A stretch of DNA of 64,000 bases, taken from contig NZ_AP019365.1 of NCBI RefSeq assembly GCF_033095865.1, forward strand, positions 1,399,501 through 1,463,500, written 5' to 3'. The notes under the pieces are model-generated. The model made no database searches, was not told where the DNA came from, and worked only from the letters and a program-made list of their open reading frames with translations. This DNA is from Pseudomonas sp. KU43P. GTDB lineage: Bacteria; Pseudomonadota; Gammaproteobacteria; Pseudomonadales; Pseudomonadaceae. Below, piece by piece: positions 50,375 through 59,488 of this stretch. The position numbers and the translations under genes are program-made. Numbering within the stretch: position 1 is the first letter of the stretch; each line of letters begins with the position of its first letter.

Positions 50375-51637
50375 TCAGAAAGCGTTGAGGTTTAGCTTCT
50401 TTAGCTCGTCTTTTAAATATTTCGGAGCGGAGTCTTTATTGAAGCCCCTTGCAATGCCAGCAGGGGTGATGTGTAGAACCCCCTCATCCGTTCGCTTTGA
50501 TATACAGCCAAGTTGCTCCAGCACAGCAGCAATCTTTCTGTCCGATATTGGTTGCTGACTGTCTACTGACAGACAAGCCTTGATACTAGACACGTTGACC
50601 ACGGGAGCCTTTTCAATCATTTTTTCGATCTGCTCTGCAATCTTATCCTCTAGAGACCAGCCTAGGCGGGCCTGTTTACTTTCTGTCATGATCGCTGGCG
50701 CGTAGGGGCTGTATTTATACAGATCCACAGTCTCAAGATAGTCACGTACTTTCTGAAAGCCCCCGCAATCGAGCCAGTGGGCAAACTTACCGATGAAGCT
50801 CTGCGACTCAGCTTGATTAACTTTATATTCAATGAATTCAGGGATGAAAAAACGTCGATCAGATGATTCAAAATAGACAGGATCATAATCATTAGAGGCA
50901 ATCATAAGATTTAATTTGTTGTCCACAGTAACCACTGGTAGTCCTTTACGATTTATCATAAGTGTTTCGTTGCTTTGATAAATTTTAAGTACGTTGGTAG
51001 TCCGTCTTTTATCTACATAGCACTCATCACAGAGCAGCGTGGTTTTACCTATCAGGGCATCTTGGAACGTCCCTACGATATCTGACAGAGAGCATACATC
51101 CGCGCTCACTCCCATAATTCCTCTCATCAACGTACCCACCATGAAGGTTTTACCAATCCCCTGACGCGAACGTAGAACGGGAGTAGCAATTATCTTCTGT
51201 TCTGGACGACGAATAGCGTGTGCTACCCACCAGAGCATGTAGTCTCGCTCGGCTTCAACCTTGAACATCCGTTGCATATAATCAAGGAAAGGGCCTACGT
51301 CTTCGGCAGGGACATTGGAACCTGAATAGCTGACCTTATGAGCCTTCCAAGTGTTGACCAATCCACCGGGCAAGAATGCGGGACCGTTGGGTACGAAGCC
51401 GTCCCCGTAGGAGTAATCAAGGCAAGCGAGAAGATATGCGCCTGATGCTTTTGAATCTGTCCCGCCCATTTGTTTATAAAATGCTCTGAGGACGCCTGTG
51501 CCGCCTTGCACGGTGCCTGTTACCAAGTCCATAAACTTATCGTTCGCGGTGTTGGAGGGTACGCCTATAAAGCGTTTCTTTACGGCGGCTACTGCGTTGT
51601 TATGGCTGTTATCGGTTGTTGTTGCTGGGTTCGTCAT
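50375..51637 (-). CDS. Replication helicase domain protein (DUF5906/SF3-like)
   Basis: 420 residues. The middle resembles the superfamily 3-like helicase domain found in phage and plasmid primase-helicases. Walker A is RSRQGIGKTFM (Lys163), with an acidic Walker B in TTLLCDECYVD and a sensor region NKLNLMIASNDYDPVYFESS. A C-terminal region resembles a winged helix (SDRKIAAVLEQLGCIS). An N-terminal primase or polymerase domain usual in longer relatives is absent. GAGGTAAACACC precedes the ATG. It overlaps the preceding ribbon-helix-helix gene by 29 bases. Likely initiates or drives replication of the excised element. Confidence 0.8.
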   Translation of the reverse strand: MTNPATTTDNSHNNAVAAVKKRFIGVPSNTANDKFMDLVTGTVQGGTGVLRAFYKQMGGTDSKASGAYLLACLDYSYGDGFVPNGPAFLPGGLVNTWKAHKVSYSGSNVPAEDVGPFLDYMQRMFKVEAERDYMLWWVAHAIRRPEQKIIATPVLRSRQGIGKTFMVGTLMRGIMGVSADVCSLSDIVGTFQDALIGKTTLLCDECYVDKRRTTNVLKIYQSNETLMINRKGLPVVTVDNKLNLMIASNDYDPVYFESSDRRFFIPEFIEYKVNQAESQSFIGKFAHWLDCGGFQKVRDYLETVDLYKYSPYAPAIMTESKQARLGWSLEDKIAEQIEKMIEKAPVVNVSSIKACLSVDSQQPISDRKIAAVLEQLGCISKRTDEGVLHITPAGIARGFNKDSAPKYLKDELKKLNLNAF

Positions 51638-51794
51638 TGGTGTTTACCTCGATAGATGGGTTTTTATTTTCAAACAGTGCTTTGTATAGGCCGCTGATCA
51701 TTAAGTTGAGTTGATGATTGGTGCTTGTGTTGCCGTAATACTGCATGATCTTCAAAAGCTCAGACGAAGATCGCTCATTGAGATGTATTCTCAT
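51609..51794 (-). CDS. Small ribbon-helix-helix-like DNA-binding protein
   Basis: 61 residues. A short strand (RIHLNER) and two helices (SSELLKIMQYYG, NHQLNLMISGLYKAL) fit the ribbon-helix-helix fold of plasmid copy-number regulators and antitoxins. An acidic, asparagine-rich tail follows. AGAGGTAACATCT precedes the ATG. It overlaps the helicase gene, so it may regulate or accompany replication. Confidence 0.65.
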   Translation of the reverse strand: MRIHLNERSSSELLKIMQYYGNTSTNHQLNLMISGLYKALFENKNPSIEVNTNDEPSNNNR

Positions 51795-51831
51795 TAGATG
51801 TTACCTCTTGATATGTATGCTTGCGGTTGGG

Positions 51832-52056
51832 TTAATGGGCTGAAACAGCCGTTTCTTTCATAACAGCTTGTGCTGTCAGAAACTCTTGCATCTCTGCCAA
51901 GTGGTTAAATACCTCGCTAGGCGAGAGAGCTGGGAAAAGTTTTACTCTTGCTCTGTGCCACTTTCCGTGGCAGGTCGAGGAGCAGATTGCTCGATTGGAG
52001 CGCTTGGTTAACATTTGTGTGCCACATACAATACATGGGCGAAATATAGCGGCCAT
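51832..52056 (-). CDS. Small zinc-finger protein
   Basis: 74 residues with CxxC (C8, C11) and CxxxC (about C25, C29) next to a basic stretch (KWHRARVKLF), consistent with a compact zinc finger that binds nucleic acid. AAAGGAATC precedes the ATG. It is the first gene of the zinc finger / ribbon-helix-helix / helicase series downstream of a 519-base control region. A role as excision or transcription regulator is only a guess. Confidence 0.6.
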   Translation of the reverse strand: MAAIFRPCIVCGTQMLTKRSNRAICSSTCHGKWHRARVKLFPALSPSEVFNHLAEMQEFLTAQAVMKETAVSAH

Positions 52057-52575
52057 AAAGATTCCTTTCGGCAGAAGGGGGTGATCGCGAAAAATAATAA
52101 ATTCGATTCGAGAGAAAGCCCCACTAACTCACGAGGAATAGATAAGCTGACGGGGCTTGGGTGTCTGATGCTGCCTGCGTAATAACATCAGAAGGAATTG
52201 CTGTCGCGGTAGTAAGGAGAGGAAAAACTAACGGACAACAAATATCAACATTTGTCACATTGAAGAAAGGCGAAGAATGTTGATGGTGAAACGAAAGTGA
52301 CGCAGAGGATTAAATGGTTTTTCTCGTTGCGAGATAAATTTAATCCATGCATCTATTATACAGGTCTACCCCCTAATTTTGCAATGGGGGCAAGCGAACT
52401 TGTCGCGTATGGAATATATATTGTCGCATTTGCGGCAACAATTTAAACGTGGTCTTCATAGTTTAATTGCTTTCACTGTTTAGACGCATCTCAACACCAA
52501 AAAGTCACATCTTACAGCGACTTTTATAAAATATTTTCTGGTTGAGTGGTGCGCATAATTTTAGCATTGAGTTTA
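52057..52575. other. Control region between integrase and the replication genes
   Basis: 519 bases without a gene. Downstream of the integrase, a short AAAAGTC/GACTTTT hairpin (52500-52525) with a T run on the minus strand is a possible integrase terminator. A CCCCC/GGGGG hairpin (52369-52390) and several TTGTCGC/GCGGCAA motifs near 52419-52442 are candidate operator elements. It should also contain the leftward promoter for the zinc-finger gene. Confidence 0.45.
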
Positions 52576-54124
52576 TCAAGTTAGTTTAAAGGCGAGCTTT
52601 TCTATCGCGGCGGACTTCTGCCCTTCGCTATGGCCAGCACTGTAGACATCAAACGTTACTGTTCCTGTTTCGTGGCCTACCAATTCAGCGATGAGGATGC
52701 CGGGAACGTCCTGGCGTTGTAGCTGGGTAATAACGGTTTTCCGTATAGAGTGGAATACGTACGCCTTGCCGAATGAAAGCTCTTTTTTCAAGCGTCCAAA
52801 GGCTTTGCTTAGCCCGTCAGATCTATTGCCGTATTTGTTATTGGAAGCGGTAGATATCAGGTAGCCGTCTTTTGTGTTAGTCACTAAACGATTAATCAGC
52901 GGCTTGATATGGCTATGTATGGGGACTGATCGAATACCTGCACGGGTCTTGGAGTCTTCGATTTTGAAACTCTCGATGCCTTCGATTGCCACGACGCTCT
53001 CTGTGCGAAGTCTGCATAGCTCCTCGATACGGCAGCCTGTATAGGCCCCAAGCTGGATGAGCACACACAGTCGGTCATTACCCTTCGTTTTGGCGTGCTC
53101 GTAAATCTTTTCGATTTCTTCGGGGGTAAATGCTAGTCGTTCAGTTTCGGCTTTAGCCTTCCCTAAGCTTGGGGAGGTCGTGATTTTCAAACGGGTTAGC
53201 TTTTTCCTTGAAGTCTTTGCTCCATGCACTGTCATGCTTCATAGCCCATTTCCAGAACGTGTTACCGGCCAGAAGGTATTGAGCCTTGGTTTTGGAAGAC
53301 AGGCCAAGTGAATCAAGCCATGATCCTATCGAGTCGGTATTAAGCTCAAGACTCTCTGTTTTCAAAAACTGAGAAAGCTTTTTGAGTTTGGATTCTTGCT
53401 GATCGACCGTTTTGGCGGGTAATCCGTTGGACAACCTGAACTCTTTGAATTTGGCTAGTCGTGTATCCGTGATTGGGGAGCGCATAGGAACAAGGTCAGG
53501 GTTGGCCCGGATGGATCTGGCTTCCTCGATCTCTTGTGGAGACAAGCTATAGGAGGCTATGAGAGCTTCACTCCCCAGCTTTTGGAATGCATTGGATACC
53601 TTCTGAGCAAGGCCTGCTGCTGAAATACTGTCAGGCAGACCTTTCTCCAGCGAATCTAGGTATTCCAGCATCACCTCACCGAATTCACTCACCTGCTGAT
53701 GCAACCCATGCTCCATCATCTCGACCAATATGGGCTCCAATTCGGTGAAGAATGAGAGGTCGATGGGGGCGATGGCCCGTTGCTTCCTGACACTAGAAAA
53801 TATGCTTTGTAGACGCTGATTCAGAGTCTCTTGTGAGCTACGGCTAAGCGCTGCTACATCTTCACGCCAGCGTGTTGCATCCTCAAGCTTACCTGCACGT
53901 ATGGCCTGGAACTGGGCTTTCCAAGCTGAAATTATGGGCCAGCGCCGTTCTTTGGCTTCGGCTAGGTTACTGGTCCCAGTGGTTTTGGTGAGGGTGCTTT
54001 GTCCGTCGTAGGCGTGGCGGATGTCCACGGGGATGACGATGCGGGCGTAGTATGTGGACTCGCCTTTTTTCTGAATGAGATAGCTAGCTTTCATTCCCCA
54101 ATACCGAGCAATTTTACTACTCAT
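52576..54124 (-). pseudogene. Tyrosine integrase of the element, split by one frameshift
   Basis: The N-terminal frame (54124 to 53153) has an arm-binding domain (SYLIQKKGESTYYARIVIP) and a SAM-like core-binding domain. The C-terminal frame (to 52576) has the catalytic domain with TGCRIEEL, HSIRKTV, GHETG and the tyrosine in VYSAGHS. The two frames overlap at 53153-53235. Deleting one base of the G run at 53171-53174 (plus strand) gives a single 515-codon protein reading DLPSLGKAKAETERL across the joint. It is either a recent inactivation that would lock the element in place or a sequence error. The start at 54124 lies between two arm-type repeats. Confidence 0.85.
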
Positions 54125-54134
54125 TTTTACTACT
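54112..54134 (+). repeat. Right pair of TTTTACTACT repeats (putative integrase arm sites)
   Basis: Copies at 54112-54121 and 54125-54134 start 13 bases apart. The integrase start codon (54122-54124) lies between them, so integrase bound here could also repress its own gene. Confidence 0.75.
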
Positions 54135-54192
54135 GTTGATCTCTGTAGTCCAGCATTGCTGGGCTCAATGGCTGAAAACCTCTTTGGCAGAG

Positions 54193-54213
54193 AATCCCTA
54201 TCTCTCCGCCATA
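54193..54213 (+). repeat. attR: right copy of the attachment repeat
   Basis: Identical 21 bases to 46606-46626; 59 bases from the right arm repeats. It contains the tRNA-Ser 3' end without the rest of the tRNA. Confidence 0.9.
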
Positions 54214-54224
54214 CGCGAAGTAGT

Positions 54225-54262
54225 CGAAGCCCCCGAAAACATTGATGTTTTCGGGGGCTTCG
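54225..54262 (+). terminator. Original tRNA-Ser terminator, stranded beyond attR
   Basis: Perfect 16-base arms (54225-54240 and 54247-54262; centre GAAAAC-ATTGAT-GTTTTC). It stands 11 bases after attR at the distance expected for the uninterrupted tRNA-Ser gene. Confidence 0.85.
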
Positions 54263-54579
54263 TCGTTTCAGGATCCGGTTTCAGGGCAAACCTTGCATCC
54301 CACGCCGTCGTGCTTTAAAACCTTCCTGTCAGGATGATGGCTAAATGCCTGTCCGTCTTCGCCGACGATATTGCCCTTTAACAGCTAAGCTCCTCGCGGT
54401 AGGTGTAAAGCCGGCATCATCGACATGGCCGACATTTCTCTTCAAGTCGCTGCACATGGAGCACCTGGGATGGGCTATGTGTTGTTGGGTCACGGTGCCG
54501 GGCTGGCAGATTACGGGGTGATGTACGCCGCACTTGCAGCTCACGCTGCCAGACGTTCGCGCTAGCAGCCGCAACAGCC
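54263..54579. other. Intergenic region before the HD-GYP gene
   Basis: 317 bases with no supported gene. A 46-codon open frame at 54425-54565 (MADISLQVAAHGAPGMG) lacks a ribosome-binding site and I do not call it. Presumably contains the promoter of the following gene. Confidence 0.4.
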
Positions 54580-57438
54580 ATGAACGACCAAGGACGTAGC
54601 ATCTCGCTACAGCTGCTGGTGACCCTGGCCATCTTGCTGGGCATGCTGCTGCTCGGTATGGGCCTGGCCTGGCAGGGTTATCGCGGCACCCAGCAGGCAC
54701 TGGTGGCCGCCGCCGGCGATGCCGCCCAGCAACTGGGCAAGACCATCGACGAGCGCGCCCGGCGTCTGCTCGACCCGGCGCAAAGCAGTATCCGGCTGCT
54801 CGCCTTCAATCCGGCTGCCAGTAGCTTGGCCGAGCGCCTTGAGCGCCTGCCGCAGCTGGTCGAGAGCCTCAATGCCAACAAGATGCTCAGCGCCGCTTAT
54901 GTCGGTTACCCCAATGGCGAATTCCTGCTGGTCCGCCGGTTGCGCGACCCGCAATTATTGCAACGTTACGCTGCGCCAGCAGGCACCCGCTTTCTGGTTC
55001 AGAGCGTCAGCAAGGCGGGGGACGGTAGCGGTCAGGGTGAGTGGCGCTTCTACGATCAGCAATTGAACCTCCTGCAAACCCAGTCCAAGCCGGACTATCG
55101 CTACGACCCGCGCCCGCGTCCCTGGTTCGTCGAGGCCTCTGGGCGCTCGACCACCGTGCTCACCAACCCTTACGTATTCTTCACCACCCGTGAAGTCGGC
55201 ATGACCATGGCCCAGCGTAGCGTCGACGGCGCGGCGGTGATCGGCATGGATGTGTCGGTCAATGATCTGGTCAGCGAGAGCCAGGATTTGCGCATGACCC
55301 CCGGCACCGAGACTGCCGTCATCGATGAGCGGGGCAATGTGGTGGCGTACCCGGATCTGAAGCGCGTCATTCTGCAGGAAGGGGAGGCGGTGCGCCTGTC
55401 GCGTATCGATGAACTGGGCATTCCCAGCCTCGAGCGCATCCACGCCAACCCGCTCCAGGGCGGCCGGCCGCAACCCTATGAAGTGCAGGGCAAGACCTGG
55501 TATGGCATGCGCCTGCCGCTCACCTCGCTGGTCGGCGAAAACTTCCAGGTGCTGATTGCCGTGCCGGGCGATGAGTTGCTGGCCGATGCGCGCAAGGTCC
55601 TGTTCGAGCAGATGCTCTGGGCGGCGGCGCTGATGGCCGTGCTATTGCTGCTGGGCGTCGTGCTTGGCCAGCGTATCGTCCGCCCGCTGCGCCTGCTGGC
55701 CGAGCAGGTGCGCGGCATTGCCGGGTTCGATTTCAGCCGCGAGGTGGGGGTGACGTCACGGGTGTCCGAGGTGCGCGAACTGAGCCAGGTACTGAGCCGC
55801 ATGTCCGGCACCATCCGCAACTTCCAGGCGATCACGCTCACGTTAAGCCGGGAAAGCCAGCTGGAGCGCATGCTGGAGGGGGTGCTCAAACATCTGGTTG
55901 ACGCCGCTGGCGTCAAGGCGGGCGCGGTCTACCTGTTCGATGACGACCAGTCCCAGCTGCGTCTGGCCGCTTCATGCCGGGGCGAGGGCTACCCGGACGT
56001 AATGACGGTGGCCGCGCATGAGCATGAAAAGCTGGCGGAGGTCGTGAAGCGTACGCTGGAGCTGCGCGGGCGAAGTCTAGCGGTGCTGCTGCGGGACCGT
56101 GGCCAGGTGCTGCTTGGCATCCTGGTGTTGCAACTGGATGAGGGGCAGGCGGGGGATGAAGTGGGCCAGCCGTTCCGGCAGTTCGTCGAGGAGCTGTCCG
56201 GTACTGCCGCGGTGGCCATCGAGACGCGGCAACTGGCCGAAGCTCAACAACGGCTGCTGGACGCCATGATCAAGCTGCTGGCTGATGCCATCGATGCCAA
56301 AAGCCCGTATACCGGCGGCCATTGCGAACGGGTACCGCAACTGGCGCAGATGCTGCTGGACCAGGTGGTGCAGGCCGACAGCGGCCCCTACGCCGACTTC
56401 GGCATGACCGAGGTCGAGCGCTACGAGTTTCGGGTGGCCGCCTGGCTGCATGATTGCGGCAAGATCACCAGCCCCGAGTATGTGGTGGACAAGGCGACCA
56501 AGCTGGAGTCTTTGTACAACCGCATCCACGAAATCCGCATGCGTTTCGAGGTGCTCTGGCGAGATGCCGAGCTGGCTTATTGGCAAGGGCTGGCGAGCGG
56601 GGCGGAGCAGCAGGCGCTGCAAGCGTCGCTGGAACGTTGCCAGGCCGAGTTGCAGGAGGAATTCGCCTTCGTCGCCAAGGCCAACTTGGGTGGCGAGTTC
56701 ATGGAAGCGGGCGATATCGAACAATTGCAGCAGATCGGCCAGCGCCGCTGGCGGCGGCATTTCGACAACCGCCTGGGTATTTCCCGTGACGAGGAAGAGC
56801 GTTTCAAGGGTGTACCGCTGCTGCCGTTGCCGGTGGATGAGCGGCTCCTGGCCGACCGCCCCGAGCATCGGTTGCCCTGGGGGGCGCGCAAGCCGCCGGT
56901 GGTCAAGGGCGACCCGCGCAATGCCTGGGGCTTCGACATGAGGCTGCCGGCGAATGTGAGCGATCAGGGCGAGTTGTACAACCTGTCGATCCGACGCGGC
57001 ACGTTGAACGACGAGGAGCGCTTCAAGATCAACGAACATATTGTGCAGACCATCATCATGCTTTCCAGCTTGCCGTTCCCGCGTCATCTGCGCAGGGTGC
57101 CGGACATCGCCGGCAATCACCACGAGAAGATGGATGGCAGCGGGTATCCGAGGCGCCTGGGCAAAGATGAGCTGAGCATCGCCGAGCGGGTGATGGCGAT
57201 CGCCGACATCTTCGAGGCGCTGACGGCTGCCGACCGGCCGTACAAGGCGCCGAAGACCTTGTCAGAGTCGGTGAAGATCATGGTGTCGATGGCGCGAGAC
57301 AATCACATCGACGGGCAGCTGATGCGGCTGTTCCTCAGCAGCGGTGTGTATCGGCAGTATGCCGAGCGGTTCCTCTGCGAAGAGCAGATCGATGAAGTGG
57401 ATGTGGAATACTGGTTGGCGCAGATAGGCGGCTGCTGA
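54580..57438 (+). CDS. Cache-HAMP-GAF-HD-GYP protein, probable cyclic-di-GMP phosphodiesterase
   Basis: 952 residues. Membrane helix 1 is at about 10-30, a periplasmic double-Cache sensor at about 35-340 (YDPRPRPWFVEA), membrane helix 2 at about 345-365 and HAMP at about 370-420. A GAF domain at about 435-560 is followed by HD-GYP. The HD pair is H624/D625 (HDCGK) and the second signature is NHHEKMDGSGYP at 846-857. Between them about 170 residues are inserted compared with ordinary HD-GYP domains. Predicted to degrade cyclic di-GMP in response to an external ligand. The ligand is unknown. Confidence 0.85.
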   Translation: MNDQGRSISLQLLVTLAILLGMLLLGMGLAWQGYRGTQQALVAAAGDAAQQLGKTIDERARRLLDPAQSSIRLLAFNPAASSLAERLERLPQLVESLNANKMLSAAYVGYPNGEFLLVRRLRDPQLLQRYAAPAGTRFLVQSVSKAGDGSGQGEWRFYDQQLNLLQTQSKPDYRYDPRPRPWFVEASGRSTTVLTNPYVFFTTREVGMTMAQRSVDGAAVIGMDVSVNDLVSESQDLRMTPGTETAVIDERGNVVAYPDLKRVILQEGEAVRLSRIDELGIPSLERIHANPLQGGRPQPYEVQGKTWYGMRLPLTSLVGENFQVLIAVPGDELLADARKVLFEQMLWAAALMAVLLLLGVVLGQRIVRPLRLLAEQVRGIAGFDFSREVGVTSRVSEVRELSQVLSRMSGTIRNFQAITLTLSRESQLERMLEGVLKHLVDAAGVKAGAVYLFDDDQSQLRLAASCRGEGYPDVMTVAAHEHEKLAEVVKRTLELRGRSLAVLLRDRGQVLLGILVLQLDEGQAGDEVGQPFRQFVEELSGTAAVAIETRQLAEAQQRLLDAMIKLLADAIDAKSPYTGGHCERVPQLAQMLLDQVVQADSGPYADFGMTEVERYEFRVAAWLHDCGKITSPEYVVDKATKLESLYNRIHEIRMRFEVLWRDAELAYWQGLASGAEQQALQASLERCQAELQEEFAFVAKANLGGEFMEAGDIEQLQQIGQRRWRRHFDNRLGISRDEEERFKGVPLLPLPVDERLLADRPEHRLPWGARKPPVVKGDPRNAWGFDMRLPANVSDQGELYNLSIRRGTLNDEERFKINEHIVQTIIMLSSLPFPRHLRRVPDIAGNHHEKMDGSGYPRRLGKDELSIAERVMAIADIFEALTAADRPYKAPKTLSESVKIMVSMARDNHIDGQLMRLFLSSGVYRQYAERFLCEEQIDEVDVEYWLAQIGGC

Positions 57439-57829
57439 CGCAGGATCGCTTTGCGGCCCATCGCCGGCAAGCCGGCTCCCACAGAGCGTTGCGCGATGCA
57501 GTTGGAGCGGTGGGTTATCCCGTCTTTCTATCCTCTGCCCCGACCTGCATTTCAACTGCGCAACCGGCAACATGGCGCAGTACGCCGTGACAACCTGCCG
57601 CTGAGGCAACCTGCCGTCTTGACGCCCGGCCCCTCGGTTTGTTTGTGCTGGCAATTCAGAATACAATCAGCGAAACGATTCAGCTTTGTTGGTCAATTCG
57701 ACAAAAGCCTGGGTCGTTTTCTGGTTCTCTGGCCGCTGAACAATGACCATAACAAGCCTGCGCGGAAGAACATGAAACACCTGGGCCAGCCACAGGCCCG
57801 TCCTCCGTTCTACAGACTGGAATTGATAA
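57439..57829. other. Intergenic region before mqo, with a single REP copy
   Basis: 391 bases. A solitary REP palindrome lies at 57457-57485 (CATCGCCGGCAAGCCGGCTC). The repeat CAACCTGCCG occurs twice at about 57591-57617. The remainder is presumably the mqo promoter and leader. No gene seen. Confidence 0.5.
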
Positions 57830-59467
57830 ATGTTCAAGAAAGCTGGCAAGACCTTGCTGGGTCTGGCTGTCGCTGCGAGCTTCATGCAAGCGCACGCCGC
57901 AGAAACCAAGAAAGTCGATGTGCTGCTGGTCGGCGGCGGCATCATGAGTTCCACCCTGGCCGTGTGGCTGCACGAGCTGGAGCCGAGCTGGTCGATGGAA
58001 ATGGTCGAGCGCCTCGATGGCGTCGCCGAAGAAAGCTCCAACGGCTGGAACAACGCCGGCACCGGCCACTCCGCGCTGGCCGAGCTGAACTACACCCCGG
58101 AAGACAAAGACGGCAACGTCAACATCTCCAAGGCCATCGAAATCAACGAAGCCTTCCAGATCTCCCGTCAGTTCTGGGCCTGGCAAGTGCGCCAGGGCGT
58201 GCTGAAGAACCCGCATTCGTTCATCAACACCACCCCGCACATGAGCTTCGTCTGGGGCGATGACAACATCAAGTTCCTCAAGAAGCGTTACGACGCGCTG
58301 CAAGCCAGCCCGCTGTTCCGCCCGATGCAGTACTCCGAGGACCACGCGCAGATCGCCAAGTGGGTCCCGTTGATGATGGAAGGCCGCGACCCGAACCAGA
58401 AGCTGGCCGTGACCTGGACGCCAATCGGCACCGACGTCAACTTCGGCGAGATCACTCGCCAGTTCGTCGGCCACCTGAAGACCCAGGAAAACTTCAACCT
58501 GCAGCTGTCCAGCGAAGTGCAGGACATCACCCGCAACGAAGACGGCTCCTGGCACGTCGAGTACAAGAACCTGAAGGACGGTACCAAAACGGCCACCGAC
58601 GCCAAGTTCCTGTTCATCGGTGCCGGCGGCGGCGCGCTGAAGCTGCTGCAGAAGTCGGGCATTCCTGAAGCCAAGGAATACGCAGGCTTCCCGGTGGGCG
58701 GCTCGTTCCTGGTGACCGAGAACCCAACCATCGCCATGCAGCACATGGCCAAGGCCTACGGCATCGCCTCGACCGGTGCACCGCCCATGTCGGTTCCGCA
58801 CCTCGATACCCGCGTGTTGGACGGCAAGCGCGTGATCCTGTTCGGGCCATTCGCCACCTTCTCGACCAAGTTCCTGAAGAACGGCTCGTACCTGGACCTG
58901 CTGAGCACCACCACCCCGCACAACGTGTGGCCGATGACCAAGGTCGGTATCGAGCAGTACCCGCTGGTCGAGTACCTCGCCGGTCAGCTGATGCTGTCGG
59001 ACGACGACCGCTTCGAAGCCCTGCGCACCTACTTCCCGAACGCCAAGAAGGAAGACTGGAAGCTGTGGCAAGCCGGCCAGCGCGTGCAGATCATCAAGCG
59101 TGACGAAGAGAAGGGCGGCGTGCTGAAGCTGGGTACCGAAGTGGTGGCCTCGCAAGACCGCACCATCGCCGGCCTGCTGGGTGCATCGCCGGGCGCTTCG
59201 ACCGCTGCGCCGATCATGCTGAACGTGCTGGAAACCGTGTTCAAGGAAAAGGTGGCGACGCCTGAGTGGCAAGCCAAGATCAAAGAGATCGTGCCGAGCT
59301 ACGGTACCAAGCTGAATGCTTCGGCGGCTGCTACGCAGAAAGAGTGGAACTACACCGCTGAAGTGCTGCAGCTGGGGAAACCGCCGGTGATCGACGAGGG
59401 CGTCGGTACCACCACTGGCGTGGTCAAGCCGGTTGAGAGCAAGCCTGAGAACGACATGGCGCTGTAA
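57830..59467 (+). CDS. mqo: Malate:quinone oxidoreductase with N-terminal signal-like sequence
   Basis: 545 residues. A FAD enzyme that oxidises malate and passes electrons to the quinone pool. The FAD-binding start [19 protein letters not shown] and the family motifs [20 protein letters not shown] and [11 protein letters not shown] are clear. Unlike cytoplasm-facing Mqo it opens with [20 protein letters not shown] and ends that segment in AHAAE, like a cleavable signal peptide. Pseudomonads carry several mqo genes; this one corresponds in neighbourhood to a second copy in P. putida. A terminator follows. Confidence 0.92.
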   Translation: MFKKAGKTLLGLAVAASFMQAHAAETKKVDVLLVGGGIMSSTLAVWLHELEPSWSMEMVERLDGVAEESSNGWNNAGTGHSALAELNYTPEDKDGNVNISKAIEINEAFQISRQFWAWQVRQGVLKNPHSFINTTPHMSFVWGDDNIKFLKKRYDALQASPLFRPMQYSEDHAQIAKWVPLMMEGRDPNQKLAVTWTPIGTDVNFGEITRQFVGHLKTQENFNLQLSSEVQDITRNEDGSWHVEYKNLKDGTKTATDAKFLFIGAGGGALKLLQKSGIPEAKEYAGFPVGGSFLVTENPTIAMQHMAKAYGIASTGAPPMSVPHLDTRVLDGKRVILFGPFATFSTKFLKNGSYLDLLSTTTPHNVWPMTKVGIEQYPLVEYLAGQLMLSDDDRFEALRTYFPNAKKEDWKLWQAGQRVQIIKRDEEKGGVLKLGTEVVASQDRTIAGLLGASPGASTAAPIMLNVLETVFKEKVATPEWQAKIKEIVPSYGTKLNASAAATQKEWNYTAEVLQLGKPPVIDEGVGTTTGVVKPVESKPENDMAL

Positions 59468-59488
59468 GCAGCGGCCTTGTTGAGATCG

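Larger units (their letters stand above)
46606..54213. mobile_element. Small integrative element in tRNA-Ser(CGA)
   Basis: About 7.6 kb of AT-richer DNA is bounded by direct repeats of the tRNA 3' end (46606-46626 and 54193-54213). A tyrosine integrase gene abuts the right end. Contents are a replication-type helicase, two small DNA-binding proteins, three small helical proteins, a serine resolvase with a candidate resolution site, a zinc-ribbon/SPOR protein and a 65-residue protein. No capsid, portal, terminase, relaxase or conjugation gene is visible. It therefore resembles a phage satellite or an integrated plasmid-like element rather than a prophage or conjugative element. Confidence 0.88.

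Noticed and set aside
53153..53235. Programmed frameshift in the integrase
   Set aside because: No slippery heptamer or downstream structure is visible at the junction; mutation or sequencing error is simpler.
54425..54565. 46-codon frame (MADISLQVAAHGAPGMG) upstream of the HD-GYP gene
   Set aside because: Too short, no ribosome-binding site, no family; could be a gene remnant but nothing supports expression.
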